This document shows positions 34,627-42,575 of a stretch of 43,459 bases of DNA, piece by piece. The stretch lies in assembly GCA_009692465.1 (NCBI GenBank), contig SHZD01000025.1:1-43459 (forward strand), in the 5' to 3' direction. Made by a program: the position numbers and the translations under genes. Position 1 is the stretch's first letter. Each line of letters begins with the position of its first letter. The DNA comes from Myxococcales bacterium (GTDB taxonomy: Bacteria > Myxococcota_A > UBA9042). The notes under the pieces are model-generated. The model saw only the letters and a list, made by a program, of their open reading frames with translations, did not search any database and was not told the origin of the DNA.

Positions 34627-34930
34627 GGAACTGGCCCAGAATACGGCATTCTGGGACCGGTTCTGGTGCTTGCTCTGCCGCGATTCCCCGCTTTCGGCGC
34701 AACTCTGCGTCGGCGCTACAGTCCGATGCTCAACGGTCGCGAAGGCCGTTTCCGTGGCGCGGGAAATCAGTTCGCAGGACTGATTTCTTGATCCGCGCCC
34801 ATTGGGCTTCACTTTTCCTTGATTTGCATCCCAAATCGGGGGCCGCGGGGAATTTCGGTGGTGAATTTCGAGGCCGCTCCTAGGTTGCGCAAACAGATCG
34901 AGTAACTTAGGGACAGACCCTAAGCTGAGG
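34624..34930 (+). repeat. Intergenic element family C, copy C3, interrupted by A3
   Basis: Left arm 34624-34677: TGAGGAACTGG (stop codon of the transpeptidase), with the gaactggcccagaat/attctgggaccggttc hairpin. Right arm 34871-34930: ctcctaggttgcgcaaacagatcgag and the hairpin cttaggg/ccctaag with loop ACAGA, matching the right arm of C2b. Element A3 fills the space between, where other copies have the gtgggtcgctaag core. Confidence 0.78.
34678..34870 (-). repeat. Intergenic element family A, copy A3 (reverse), nested in C3
   Basis: Read on the minus strand, its ends match A1 and A2 (aattcaccaccgaaatt; gcggggaatcgcgg), but the middle differs. The conserved hairpin keeps loop CCTGCGA while its stem is gaaatcagt/actgatttc instead of agacagt/actgtct, so the outer pairs have changed together. 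A second hairpin, aacgg..ccgtt, is shared with A4. Confidence 0.8.
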
Positions 34931-34943
34931 CATACTGAGCAGA

Positions 34944-35318
34944 ATGCCAAAAAATCTCTTTGACATTCATATTTTACCAGACGGCACCGTCGTTTTTGGC
35001 GACTTGCCGGCCCCACTAGCCGAAGTCGCGGACCTATTGGCGGGCAGTCGCCAAATAGGCGGGTTGTCGCATACAATGGCAAATCCGCAGGCTGAAACGG
35101 CCGTCGAACGGATCGACGCCGGCGGGCCAGGATGCTCGGCGCCTGTCACGAACTCGGCGCCTGTCACGAACTCGGCGCCTGTCACGAACTCGGCGCCTGT
35201 CACGAACTCGGCGCCTGTCACGAACTCGGCGCCTGTCACGAACTCGGCGCCTGTCACGAACTCGGCACCTGTCACGAATTCGGCATCAGGTCAGCCAACC
35301 GCGCAACTGCCACTCTAG
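34944..35318 (+). CDS. Small protein with eight SAPVTN repeats, unknown
   Basis: A 124-aa protein from ATG 34944; no strong ribosome site. The first ~45 residues look like a genuine small domain (FDIHILPDGTVVFGDLPAPL), followed by eight perfect SAPVTN repeats and a short tail. No family is recognised. It ends 24 bases before the Ser/Thr kinase gene on the same strand, so it may be expressed with it. The reverse strand is also open through the repeat, so the coding direction rests on the N-terminus and the neighbour. Confidence 0.5.
   Translation: MPKNLFDIHILPDGTVVFGDLPAPLAEVADLLAGSRQIGGLSHTMANPQAETAVERIDAGGPGCSAPVTNSAPVTNSAPVTNSAPVTNSAPVTNSAPVTNSAPVTNSAPVTNSASGQPTAQLPL
35136..35279 (+). repeat. 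18-bp coding tandem repeat, eight copies
   Basis: Eight consecutive copies of tcggcgcctgtcacgaac, the last slightly changed, encode SAPVTN. Near-identity at DNA level implies recent expansion. There are no spacers, so this is not a CRISPR array. Confidence 0.97.
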
Positions 35319-35342
35319 CCCAGCGGACGACGACTAGAACCC

Positions 35343-37292
35343 ATGCGCCTGTGCCCCAAATGCGGCAAGAAGACCCAAGAAGCGCGATGCCCGGACGACG
35401 GCACCGCGACCTTGGTGTTGGCGCAAAACCCCGACGCCAAACTGGTTGAGGGCACCGAAGTCAACGGCCGCTACCGCATCGACAAGGTCATCGGTCAGGG
35501 CGGCTTTGGCGCCGTATACAAAGCCAAAAACATGGCGACCGATCAGGATATCGCCATCAAATTGCTGGCTGTATCGCTCGATTCGGATGACTCCGACATG
35601 ATCCAGCGCTTTTTTGCCGAAGCGCAAGTGACCGCCAGTCTTAAACACCCTAATACTATTCGCGTTTTCGATTTCGGCCAGACTGAGGGCGGCGCGCTGT
35701 ACATCGCGATGGAGCTGCTCTACGGGCGGCCGCTGAACGAAGAATTGCGCGATCGCGTGGCGATAGGTCAGGTTTTTAGCGAAGAAGAGATCATCGTCAT
35801 TGGTTCGCAAGTGCTGCGCAGCTTGGCTGAAGCGCACACGGCCAATCTGGTCCACCGCGATCTCAAGCCGCACAACATCTTTATGCATCAAGTAGAGGGC
35901 GACGACTCGGTGATCAAGGTTCTTGATTTCGGGATCGCCAAGAAACTGGGCACCAACATGACGGGCACCGGCAAGGCCTTTGGTACCCCGACCTACATGA
36001 GCCCGGAGCAAGCGCAAAACCGGGCCGTCGACCGTCGATCTGATTTGTATTCGCTGGGTTGCGTCTTTTACCAGCTGGCAGCAGGGCGTCCGCCCTTTGA
36101 CGGCGAAAATCCGTTGTCGGTCTTGCTGAGCCACGTCGCCGATGCCCCGCCGGACTTGCGCCAGACGGCGCGCACGCCAGTGTCGGAGCTGTTTGTGCGT
36201 CTGGTCGAGCGGGCGCTGTCCAAGTCTGCCGAAGAACGCTTTGCCACTGCCATGGAGATGCGGCAGGCGCTCGAAGCGTGTCGCGGTGCGGACCGCTCAG
36301 AAAGTGCCCGCCAGCAGGCGATCTCCGCCGGTCAGCCCGCCACCAACGACAACCCCGATGCGGCGACCAACGGCTACGATGCCGTAGCCGAGCCCGCGCG
36401 GACGCTGGCCTATCAGGTCAAGGCGACGCCTCGGGCGGGCGAAAAGCCGATTCCCGCTCCGCCGTTGGGTCGCGCGCCCGAGGCGGTCGGGTTGTCGCCC
36501 TCCATCATCGCGCCAACCGCCTTATCGGGTACCGTCGCCACCATCGGTCCGGCGCGGCCCGTTTCCAATGTGGCGGTGCCCAAGATCGATTTCTCGCCGA
36601 CAGAGCGGGAAGAGGAATTCGCCGAGCCCTCGTCGCCAGCAACGGGGTCGGCAACGAACAAAGGCAGCAAGGCGCCGCTCGTCTTGGTGGTCGCTGGGGT
36701 CGTTGTTGCCCTGGTGATCGCAGTGGTGTTGATGACCGGCGGCACTGAGGATCCCCAAGACACGGTGGCACTTGTGACGACGCCGACAACTGCAGATCCG
36801 GTGCCGACGACTGCAGATCCGGTGCCGACGACTGCAGATCCGGTGCCGACGACTGCAGATCCGGTGCCGACACCCGCGGTCGCCGCAGTCGCCGCACCGG
36901 TGCCGCCCCAAGCTGTGGCCAAGGTTGCCGAGGGGCCTGCCGCTGGCCCGGTCATCCCCGCCGGTCCCATCATGGTCGAACTGACCACCGAACCGGAGGG
37001 CGCCGACGTCCTGGTCAATGGCAAGGTCATCGGTCAAACCCCGTTTGGCTTGCGGGTGACTGCCGAAGAGACGGTGACCGCTTCGTTGCACTTGGAGGGT
37101 TTTGCCGACAAGGACGTCGAAGTACAGCGGCGCAACTTTCCAAAACTAAAGGCGTCTTTGCGCAAATTGAGCGACGATGAAGCCAAGGCTGCCGCAGCCA
37201 AGAAAAGAGAAGCCCGGCCCAAGACTGGCCCCAAAAAGCCGGTTGACAAGCCGAGCGGTGAAAACAACATCTTGGAAGAACGCCTGAATTGA
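35343..37292 (+). CDS. Transmembrane Ser/Thr protein kinase with zinc-ribbon-like start and PEGA domain
   Basis: A 649-aa protein. The N-terminus has C4-x2-C7 and C16 (CPKCGKK, CPDDG), a partial zinc-ribbon. The Hanks-type kinase domain is complete: glycine loop IGQGGFGAVY (50-59), lysine K73, HRDLKPHN (171-178), DFG (195-197) and SPEQA. A proline/alanine-rich linker leads to one transmembrane helix (VLVVAGVVVALVIAVVLMTG) and an extracytoplasmic part with four TTADPVP repeats (21-bp units) and a PEGA domain (TTEPEGADVLVNGKVIGQTPF). PEGA-bearing kinases are common in Myxococcota, where the PEGA domain is thought to sense or bind outside the membrane. Substrates unknown. It is followed by the glycosyltransferase on the same strand. 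Confidence 0.93.
   Translation: MRLCPKCGKKTQEARCPDDGTATLVLAQNPDAKLVEGTEVNGRYRIDKVIGQGGFGAVYKAKNMATDQDIAIKLLAVSLDSDDSDMIQRFFAEAQVTASLKHPNTIRVFDFGQTEGGALYIAMELLYGRPLNEELRDRVAIGQVFSEEEIIVIGSQVLRSLAEAHTANLVHRDLKPHNIFMHQVEGDDSVIKVLDFGIAKKLGTNMTGTGKAFGTPTYMSPEQAQNRAVDRRSDLYSLGCVFYQLAAGRPPFDGENPLSVLLSHVADAPPDLRQTARTPVSELFVRLVERALSKSAEERFATAMEMRQALEACRGADRSESARQQAISAGQPATNDNPDAATNGYDAVAEPARTLAYQVKATPRAGEKPIPAPPLGRAPEAVGLSPSIIAPTALSGTVATIGPARPVSNVAVPKIDFSPTEREEEFAEPSSPATGSATNKGSKAPLVLVVAGVVVALVIAVVLMTGGTEDPQDTVALVTTPTTADPVPTTADPVPTTADPVPTTADPVPTPAVAAVAAPVPPQAVAKVAEGPAAGPVIPAGPIMVELTTEPEGADVLVNGKVIGQTPFGLRVTAEETVTASLHLEGFADKDVEVQRRNFPKLKASLRKLSDDEAKAAAAKKREARPKTGPKKPVDKPSGENNILEERLN
36786..36869 (+). 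repeat. 21-bp coding tandem repeat, four copies
   Basis: Four near-identical units of acgactgcagatccggtgccg encode TTADPVP, in the extracytoplasmic linker of the kinase just before the PEGA domain. Confidence 0.95.
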
Positions 37293-37365
37293 CGTTTGAG
37301 CCGGCTTCGTTTGGAGAAGCGGGCTCGACGCGGCCGTTTTTGCCGCCCAACTCTTGATCAGGCCG

Positions 37366-38115
37366 ATGGCAACAGAAGACTCCCGCACGCCGGCCGCTAT
37401 TTTGGCCAGCCTGAGCATCGTCGTGCCAGCTTACAATGAAGCTGAGCGCATCGAAGCGTCGCTGCGGGCGCTGCTGGCTTGGCGCGACCAGAATGCGGCC
37501 ACGGCGGAAATCATTGTGGTGGACGATGGTTCGCGCGATGACACGGTGGCGGTGGCGCAGGCTGTTCTGCGCGGGCACAGTCAGGTACAGGTGGCCGCCT
37601 TGGGGCGCAATCGCGGCAAGGGCGCGGCAGTGCGGCGCGGAGTCGAGTTGGCCACCCGCCAGTGGATCCTATTTACCGACGCTGACTTGTCCACGCCGAT
37701 GTCCGAGCTTGCCAAGTTGCTTGCAGCCGTCCAAGCCGGTGCCGATATCGCCATTGCCTCGCGCGACACCACAGGTAGCGCGATTGATCGCCATCAACCG
37801 GCCTACCGCGAGGCCATGGGCCGCACCTTCAACGCCCTAGTGCGCGCCTTGGCGGTGGGCGGGATTGCCGATACCCAGTGTGGATTCAAGCTGTTTGCCG
37901 CGGTGGCGGCGCGTCGGTGTTTTTCGCGGATGACGATTGAGCGTTTTGCTTTTGATGTTGAGGTGTTATACATCGCACGCCAGCTTGGCTATCCGATTTG
38001 TGAAGTCGGCGTGCGCTGGATCAATGACGAACGCTCGACTGTGCACCCGATCAAGGATGCGGCGGTCATGCTGGCCGATGTGGTGCGCATTCGCTGGCGG
38101 CATCGCGGAAACTAG
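37366..38115 (+). CDS. Family 2 glycosyltransferase, dolichyl-phosphate-glucose/mannose-synthase-like
   Basis: A 249-aa protein from ATG 37366; TTG 37354 is possible. GT2 motifs are clear: SIVVPAYNEAERI (~17-29), IIVVDDGSRDDT (49-60), the LGRNRGKGAAVRRG region, the DAD metal site (105-107, TDADLSTP) and DTQCGFKLF, which is specific to dolichyl-/polyprenyl-phosphate sugar synthases. There is no membrane helix. It makes a lipid-phosphate sugar donor from NDP-hexose, used by GT-C enzymes such as the membrane protein encoded nearby (38271). It is 73 bp after the kinase gene. Confidence 0.85.
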   Translation: MATEDSRTPAAILASLSIVVPAYNEAERIEASLRALLAWRDQNAATAEIIVVDDGSRDDTVAVAQAVLRGHSQVQVAALGRNRGKGAAVRRGVELATRQWILFTDADLSTPMSELAKLLAAVQAGADIAIASRDTTGSAIDRHQPAYREAMGRTFNALVRALAVGGIADTQCGFKLFAAVAARRCFSRMTIERFAFDVEVLYIARQLGYPICEVGVRWINDERSTVHPIKDAAVMLADVVRIRWRHRGN

Positions 38116-38270
38116 CGGCGTTATCAGGATCGGAGTTGAAGACAAGCTGAGAGACGCGATCAACTCCGCAGTGGCTCGGGTTGTGTGCGTGCTGGGGTTG
38201 TGTGCGTGCTGGGGCCTGCGGGCTTGCTTGCGCGGCGTTGTGATCCCGAGCACCGCGAGCACACGCCGGT

Positions 38271-39866
38271 TTATTTCGCGGGGCTACGCCCGGCAATCCG
38301 ATGAATACACAAACGAAGATCGGCGGTGCAAGCCAGCTTGGTGCCGTGATCGCCGAGCGCGCGGTCGATCAGATGGCGTGGCGGCTCCGGCAACACCACC
38401 AGCGCCGCGCGGTGGGCCGCAAAGAATCCGGGCACTTTGACAGCCGGCAGCGCGGCCTTGAGCGCCGTTGCCAAGGACGCACCACCCGCTCGCGCCGGGA
38501 GCACCGCCGTGGGCTGGTCAAAATGCTGAAGCAAGGCGATATCGGCCGGCCTGAGCACCGCCGGTTGGAACGGCTCAGCTTGGGTGAACAAGCCGGGCAG
38601 CCGACCGATGAGATTACGGCGATCGGTTTGCAGCATACGGACTTCGGCGGCAAACGCCGCTGCCACCGCCAACGACCACAGCGCCGTCGCTAGCCACCGC
38701 CGTTCTGAGAGCAGGGCCAACAGGCGCCGCGCCACAGCGGTGCCGATGAGCACGCAAAACAGCGGCGCCAGGGCGCGCAGTGGATCGATCAGGCCGACCG
38801 TGGGCACGCCGATGACCGCCAAGCCGGTGGTCAGCGCCAGCAGAATGCCCATCGGCGCGGCCAGGGCGGTCGTCAATTCGTAGGTCAGTGCGCGCTTGAG
38901 CGAATGCAGTCCAAGAATAGCCGCAATAATCGGCAGTTGCAGCAACAACGCCAATACCGTGCCGCCAACGGGCAGTTTGGAACAAAGACCAAAGTCCGAC
39001 GCATCAGTCGGCGCCCGCAACGCCGCCAATTGGTGGGCGCCCCAAGTTTTGAGCGATTGGCCGTGCAAAGCCACCAAGACCAATCCCATCGCCAAGGCCA
39101 CCGCGCCAGACCACGCCAGCCAGCGATTGCCGGCGGGCAAGTCCGGGCGGCCCGATTCATGCTCTAGGCTGTCGGGCGCGGTCGCCGTCGGCAAACACAA
39201 CGCCGCCAACAGGCACAAGGGTGCCAGCACTAACCCAGCCGGCGTCGCCACCGCCAGCAGCGCTGCGCAGACAGCCAACACCAATCCACCGCGCAAGGGC
39301 TGGTCCGGCACGTGCAGGGCGCCCCAAGCCGCCCACACCCCGGCGACGGCTACCACGGCTTCAGCGGACACCGTGGTCAGGCCCTCGCGCGCGTCCGGCC
39401 ACGCCAAGGCGACGACCGCCGCAGCACAACCCGCCCACAGCCCGGCCGCGGCACGAGCCAGCGAAAAAACACCAAAAAATCCGAGACCTGCGATGAAGAT
39501 CTGCAACCACTGCAGCGCCCAGCTGACTTCGGCGCGCACTTGGGCTGGCAACTTAGAGACGGCGCGGGCCAACAGCCACGCCAGCGGGGCGGCGTCCACT
39601 GTCGGGTCCGCAATCGGCCCCAGCCAGCCGGCGGCTGAAGCGGCGACTGGAGCACCAGAGTGCAGGACCACGGCGGCAAACAGCCACGCGGCGAGCGCGG
39701 CTCCGGCCGTGATGGCATAGCGCGACCAGTCAGTGGCCCGGCCCGAGAAGTCAAAGGCGCGGCGCGGCGTGGACGCGGGACCATCGGCAGATCCGCTGGT
39801 GGCGGCGGCCGGCAACTCGGCGTCTTCTTGCAGGTCAGCAGCTTCGCTTGCGGTCGCCTCTGTCAT
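38271..39866 (-). CDS. Polytopic membrane protein, GT-C glycosyltransferase-like
   Basis: A 531-aa protein from ATG 39866 overlapping the previous gene's stop (ATGA). After a ~45-residue cytoplasmic tail there are about eleven hydrophobic helices (YAITAGAALAAWLFAAVVL; GLGFFGVFSLARAAAGLW; MGLVLVALHG). The loop LGPIADPTVDAAPLAWLLARAVSKLP has the place and feel of the first periplasmic loop of GT-C enzymes, though the usual Asp-Glu pair is not obvious. The C-terminal ~120 aa is soluble. Together with the GT2 donor-synthase gene it could form a lipid-linked glycosylation route; this is inference. Confidence 0.6.
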   Translation of the reverse strand: MTEATASEAADLQEDAELPAAATSGSADGPASTPRRAFDFSGRATDWSRYAITAGAALAAWLFAAVVLHSGAPVAASAAGWLGPIADPTVDAAPLAWLLARAVSKLPAQVRAEVSWALQWLQIFIAGLGFFGVFSLARAAAGLWAGCAAAVVALAWPDAREGLTTVSAEAVVAVAGVWAAWGALHVPDQPLRGGLVLAVCAALLAVATPAGLVLAPLCLLAALCLPTATAPDSLEHESGRPDLPAGNRWLAWSGAVALAMGLVLVALHGQSLKTWGAHQLAALRAPTDASDFGLCSKLPVGGTVLALLLQLPIIAAILGLHSLKRALTYELTTALAAPMGILLALTTGLAVIGVPTVGLIDPLRALAPLFCVLIGTAVARRLLALLSERRWLATALWSLAVAAAFAAEVRMLQTDRRNLIGRLPGLFTQAEPFQPAVLRPADIALLQHFDQPTAVLPARAGGASLATALKAALPAVKVPGFFAAHRAALVVLPEPPRHLIDRALGDHGTKLACTADLRLCIHRIAGRSPAK

Positions 39867-40546
39867 CGGGCGCGACCGGTATCGATGGCTTCGGTGGGCG
39901 TCCGCTCTCCATACATGCGCACGTCGATGCAGGCCATGCGCAGCGTGTGGTCCGGCGTGCGCACCTGAATGCGCAACGGCGCAATGGCGGGTCCAGGGGG
40001 CAGTTTGGCCTCCTTGGTGTCCAGTTCTCGCGAATCGGAGCTGCGCAAGGTCGCCAACACCGTGGCGCCGCTGGCGATGGTCATCTCGACCGGGCTGCCA
40101 GGGCCGGCATCGTCGACTAAGCCGATACTGGCGACCAACCGGGCTCCCAACGGCTGCTTGGGCCACACCAGTTCTGTCGGGGCGCCGCCGGCCAGCGGAT
40201 GAATCCAGATGCAGCGGCGCGCTTTGCCGGCAGTATGGCTGCCATACGGGCCGACAAAGGCCCACGGCTGTGCATCACAGCTGAAGCGGTGGTCGTCGGT
40301 CCAGGTGCAGGGGGTTGCGCGGTCGCCGCGAACGACGCTGACCTGAGCCAATTGCAGGTCGCGCTCCAGATCAAAGGTGGCATGGGAGGCGCGTCCGGCC
40401 GGCTCGGCAACGGCGAACCATGCCGAGAGGCAGCCCACTACCACCGACAAAGCGAGCCACCGGCCGACCCGCGGCGGCGCCACAGCAATGCTGTGATCGA
40501 CTTCGGGTCGGGTGCGCAGTTGTTCTGAAAACTTGGGTCCAGCCAG
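39863..40546 (-). CDS. Single-pass membrane protein, unknown
   Basis: About 228 aa. It has one helix (WLALSVVVGCLSAWFAVA) and a ~170-aa beta-rich extracytoplasmic part with three or four cysteines (ATPCTWTDDHRFSCDAQ; ARRCIWIHPL). The start is unusual: a perfect GGAGG precedes a CTG codon at 40546 (LAGPKFSEQL), while the nearest ATG or GTG candidates (GTG 40483; GTG 40645, inside element A4) have no ribosome site. It overlaps the next gene (ATGA), so the pair is translationally coupled. No family is recognised. Confidence 0.55.
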   Translation of the reverse strand: MAGPKFSEQLRTRPEVDHSIAVAPPRVGRWLALSVVVGCLSAWFAVAEPAGRASHATFDLERDLQLAQVSVVRGDRATPCTWTDDHRFSCDAQPWAFVGPYGSHTAGKARRCIWIHPLAGGAPTELVWPKQPLGARLVASIGLVDDAGPGSPVEMTIASGATVLATLRSSDSRELDTKEAKLPPGPAIAPLRIQVRTPDHTLRMACIDVRMYGERTPTEAIDTGRAR

Positions 40547-40606
40547 CGAGTGCCTCCGGCGGCGTTGGTAGCGCAGATGCGGCGGATGTGCAACCGCCTC
40601 CGCCGG

Positions 40607-40754
40607 CCGCGATTCCCCGCTTTCGGCGCAACTGTGCGTCGGCACTCCAGTCCGATGCTCAACGGCCTCAAGGCCGTTTCCGCTTCGGGCTTCGCTTCTC
40701 CTTGATTTGCATCCGAAATCGGGGCTCGCGGAAATTTTGGTGGTGAGTTTGGGC
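40607..40754 (-). repeat. Intergenic element family A, copy A4 (reverse)
   Basis: The ends match A3 closely (ccgcgattccccgctttcgg on the plus strand; tttcggtggtgagtttggg-like at the other end), and the middle is shorter, with the hairpin aacggcct/aggccgtt. It lies between the membrane-pair operon and the kinase gene at 40769. With A3 it brackets the 34.9-40.5 kb block. Confidence 0.8.
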
Positions 40755-40768
40755 CGACCGGTCGACCG

Positions 40769-41593
40769 CTAGCTGAGGGGAAGTCGGTCGGGACCCAACA
40801 CCACCGTGGGCTGCTGAGCACCGCAAATGCTCGACGGTCGAGTCCCCCACAGGGCGTAGGCCGGCAAGAACAACTCAACGTAAGCACGGATTTCCCCAGC
40901 GCTTAGCCCTGCGTGCCCGGCCATGACCCGCGCCGCTTCGGCTTGCATGCGCCACGCGATCACACTGTGGGGATCGGCCATGCGCCACAGTAACAGCGCA
41001 TCCAACTGGGCGTGCCACTGGCTGTAATCGCTCAGTAAATTGTTGATTTCAGTCAAACTGGCATCCAAGTGCTCGACCGCCTGCAGCGGCTCAAAGCCGA
41101 GCAGCCAGCCTTCTAGCAGCACCACATCAAGCCGGCCGTGCACCCGCGGCCACTGGCTGCTTGGCATGCGGTCGCCCAAGCCGGCCAGCGCCGATTTGGC
41201 GTAACTAGGCACCAAGCAGTCACTTTGATCCGACAGGTGCGCGAGCGTGTGCAAGGTCTGGGTGCCCAAGACCAGGTCATGGGTCCCCGGGTAGCCGCGC
41301 TGCTGCAGATAGGGATTGTGCGGATGGCGGCGGGCCAAGGCCTCTTGATCGCGGCGCGGCCAATAGAAGTCGTCGATGGAAACGGCTACCGCCCGCAGGC
41401 CAATGTCGGCAAACCACTGCACGGCGTAGCCAGCAAACGTCGACTTGCCGGCTCCTTGAGGCGCCCCCAACCCCAGCACTACTGCGCGATGGGGCTGGCG
41501 CAGTTGGTGGTACTGAGCAACCAGCCACTCAAAGGTCTGGCGATGGTGGGCGTGGCTGCGCTGTTGATGCGATCCTTCGGTCATTTTTTCCAT
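40769..41593 (-). CDS. D-glycerate 3-kinase-like P-loop kinase (GLYK/Tda10 type)
   Basis: A 274-aa protein from ATG 41593 (ATG 41584 also possible). Features of the plant GLYK/yeast Tda10 group are present: Walker A GAPQGAGKST (43-52), SIDDFYWPR (72-80) and RHPHNPYLQQRGYPGTHD, then VVLLEGWLLGF and the C-terminal LFLPAYALW. By family it phosphorylates D-glycerate or a related small substrate with ATP. It is not in an operon with metabolic genes, so the natural substrate is open. It is divergent from the barrel gene at 41826. Confidence 0.8.
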   Translation of the reverse strand: MEKMTEGSHQQRSHAHHRQTFEWLVAQYHQLRQPHRAVVLGLGAPQGAGKSTFAGYAVQWFADIGLRAVAVSIDDFYWPRRDQEALARRHPHNPYLQQRGYPGTHDLVLGTQTLHTLAHLSDQSDCLVPSYAKSALAGLGDRMPSSQWPRVHGRLDVVLLEGWLLGFEPLQAVEHLDASLTEINNLLSDYSQWHAQLDALLLWRMADPHSVIAWRMQAEAARVMAGHAGLSAGEIRAYVELFLPAYALWGTRPSSICGAQQPTVVLGPDRLPLS

Positions 41594-41825
41594 TGCCCCG
41601 CGTCGTGGAGCTTCGAGCGTAATTGGCTGTAGGTGCCTGTCAATGAAACGCTAAGTCCTTGAGTCCTTGACGATCCAGTTTTCCGGTTGGATCGGGCGCA
41701 ATCTGCGGTTTGCCTGGCCGAAGCTTCGGTCGGCTCCGCGGCAACGGGATCGAATAATTTACGCACAGTTCGTGAGGTCGCGACCAAGACTGGCACGCCC
41801 TCCAAACTGCGCTACACTGGCGCCG

Positions 41826-42572
41826 ATGGCGCGCCCACTGACCGCAATTGGCTGTGTCTTGACCGCGTGGGTGGCCTTGCTCGGGCCGCGGCCGCTGTGG
41901 GCTGATTGGCGCTCGATCAACCAAGTGGCGCTCGGCACGGCCCAGACGATGGAACAGAGCACGTTTTCGATTGGCATTGTGGCGCCGTTGCTGGCCGGCT
42001 TGACCAACCGCCTGACCATTCAAACTCATCCCATTTTGGACTTGCTGCTGGTGCCCAACTTGGCGCTGCGCTACCGCATTGTCGACCAAACCCGTTTTGT
42101 GGTGTCGGCCACCAGTAGTTTCAAGCGCTCGTTTGGCCAAGGGCCGACCACCGAGCAGCAAGAGAAAGCGCCGGGCGAACTGGTGATGGGCGGCATCGTC
42201 TCGTTTTGGCTGGGTCAGCAATGGTCTTTGACGGGCGGCGCCTATTACGCCAATCACTTCGACGAATTGATTAACAATAAAATTAAGGGGTTTTCTCAAG
42301 GAATCGCGGCCAGTCTGGGCGTGCATTTTTTGCCAAGGACGACCGACCTGCTGCAATTTTCCACCTATGTGCGCTTTGGGTTTGCTGTGGGTGGCTTTGA
42401 CGATCCGGTGCTGGCGGCAACCTGGACTCATTCGCTCGGAAGCTGGCTGGGCGGCGCCCACACGGTCATCCATTTGACCGTCAACGATCGACTCAAAGGG
42501 GCTCCAAAGGGCTTCAGTGTCCTTGAGGGCTGGCCGGTAGTGCCGACGGTCGATTTGTGGTGGCGGTTGTAG
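41826..42572 (+). CDS. Exported outer-membrane beta-barrel-like protein
   Basis: A 248-aa protein from ATG 41826; the longer upstream frame overlaps probable promoter sequence. The signal peptide (TAIGCVLTAWVALLGPRPLWA) is followed by about ten alternating strands with aromatic girdles (ATSSFKRSFGQGP, WSLTGGAYYANHF, LQFSTYVRFGFAVGGF), ending WWRL. Its length fits an 8-10-strand barrel. No named family is recognised. The 230-bp gap upstream has two small inverted repeats (gatcca/tggatc; ccgaagcttcgg) but no placed promoter. Confidence 0.65.
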   Translation: MARPLTAIGCVLTAWVALLGPRPLWADWRSINQVALGTAQTMEQSTFSIGIVAPLLAGLTNRLTIQTHPILDLLLVPNLALRYRIVDQTRFVVSATSSFKRSFGQGPTTEQQEKAPGELVMGGIVSFWLGQQWSLTGGAYYANHFDELINNKIKGFSQGIAASLGVHFLPRTTDLLQFSTYVRFGFAVGGFDDPVLAATWTHSLGSWLGGAHTVIHLTVNDRLKGAPKGFSVLEGWPVVPTVDLWWRL

Positions 42573-42575
42573 GCG

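Noticed and set aside
35136..35279. Array of 18-bp repeats resembling CRISPR
   Set aside because: The units are contiguous with no spacers, and they are in frame within a protein.
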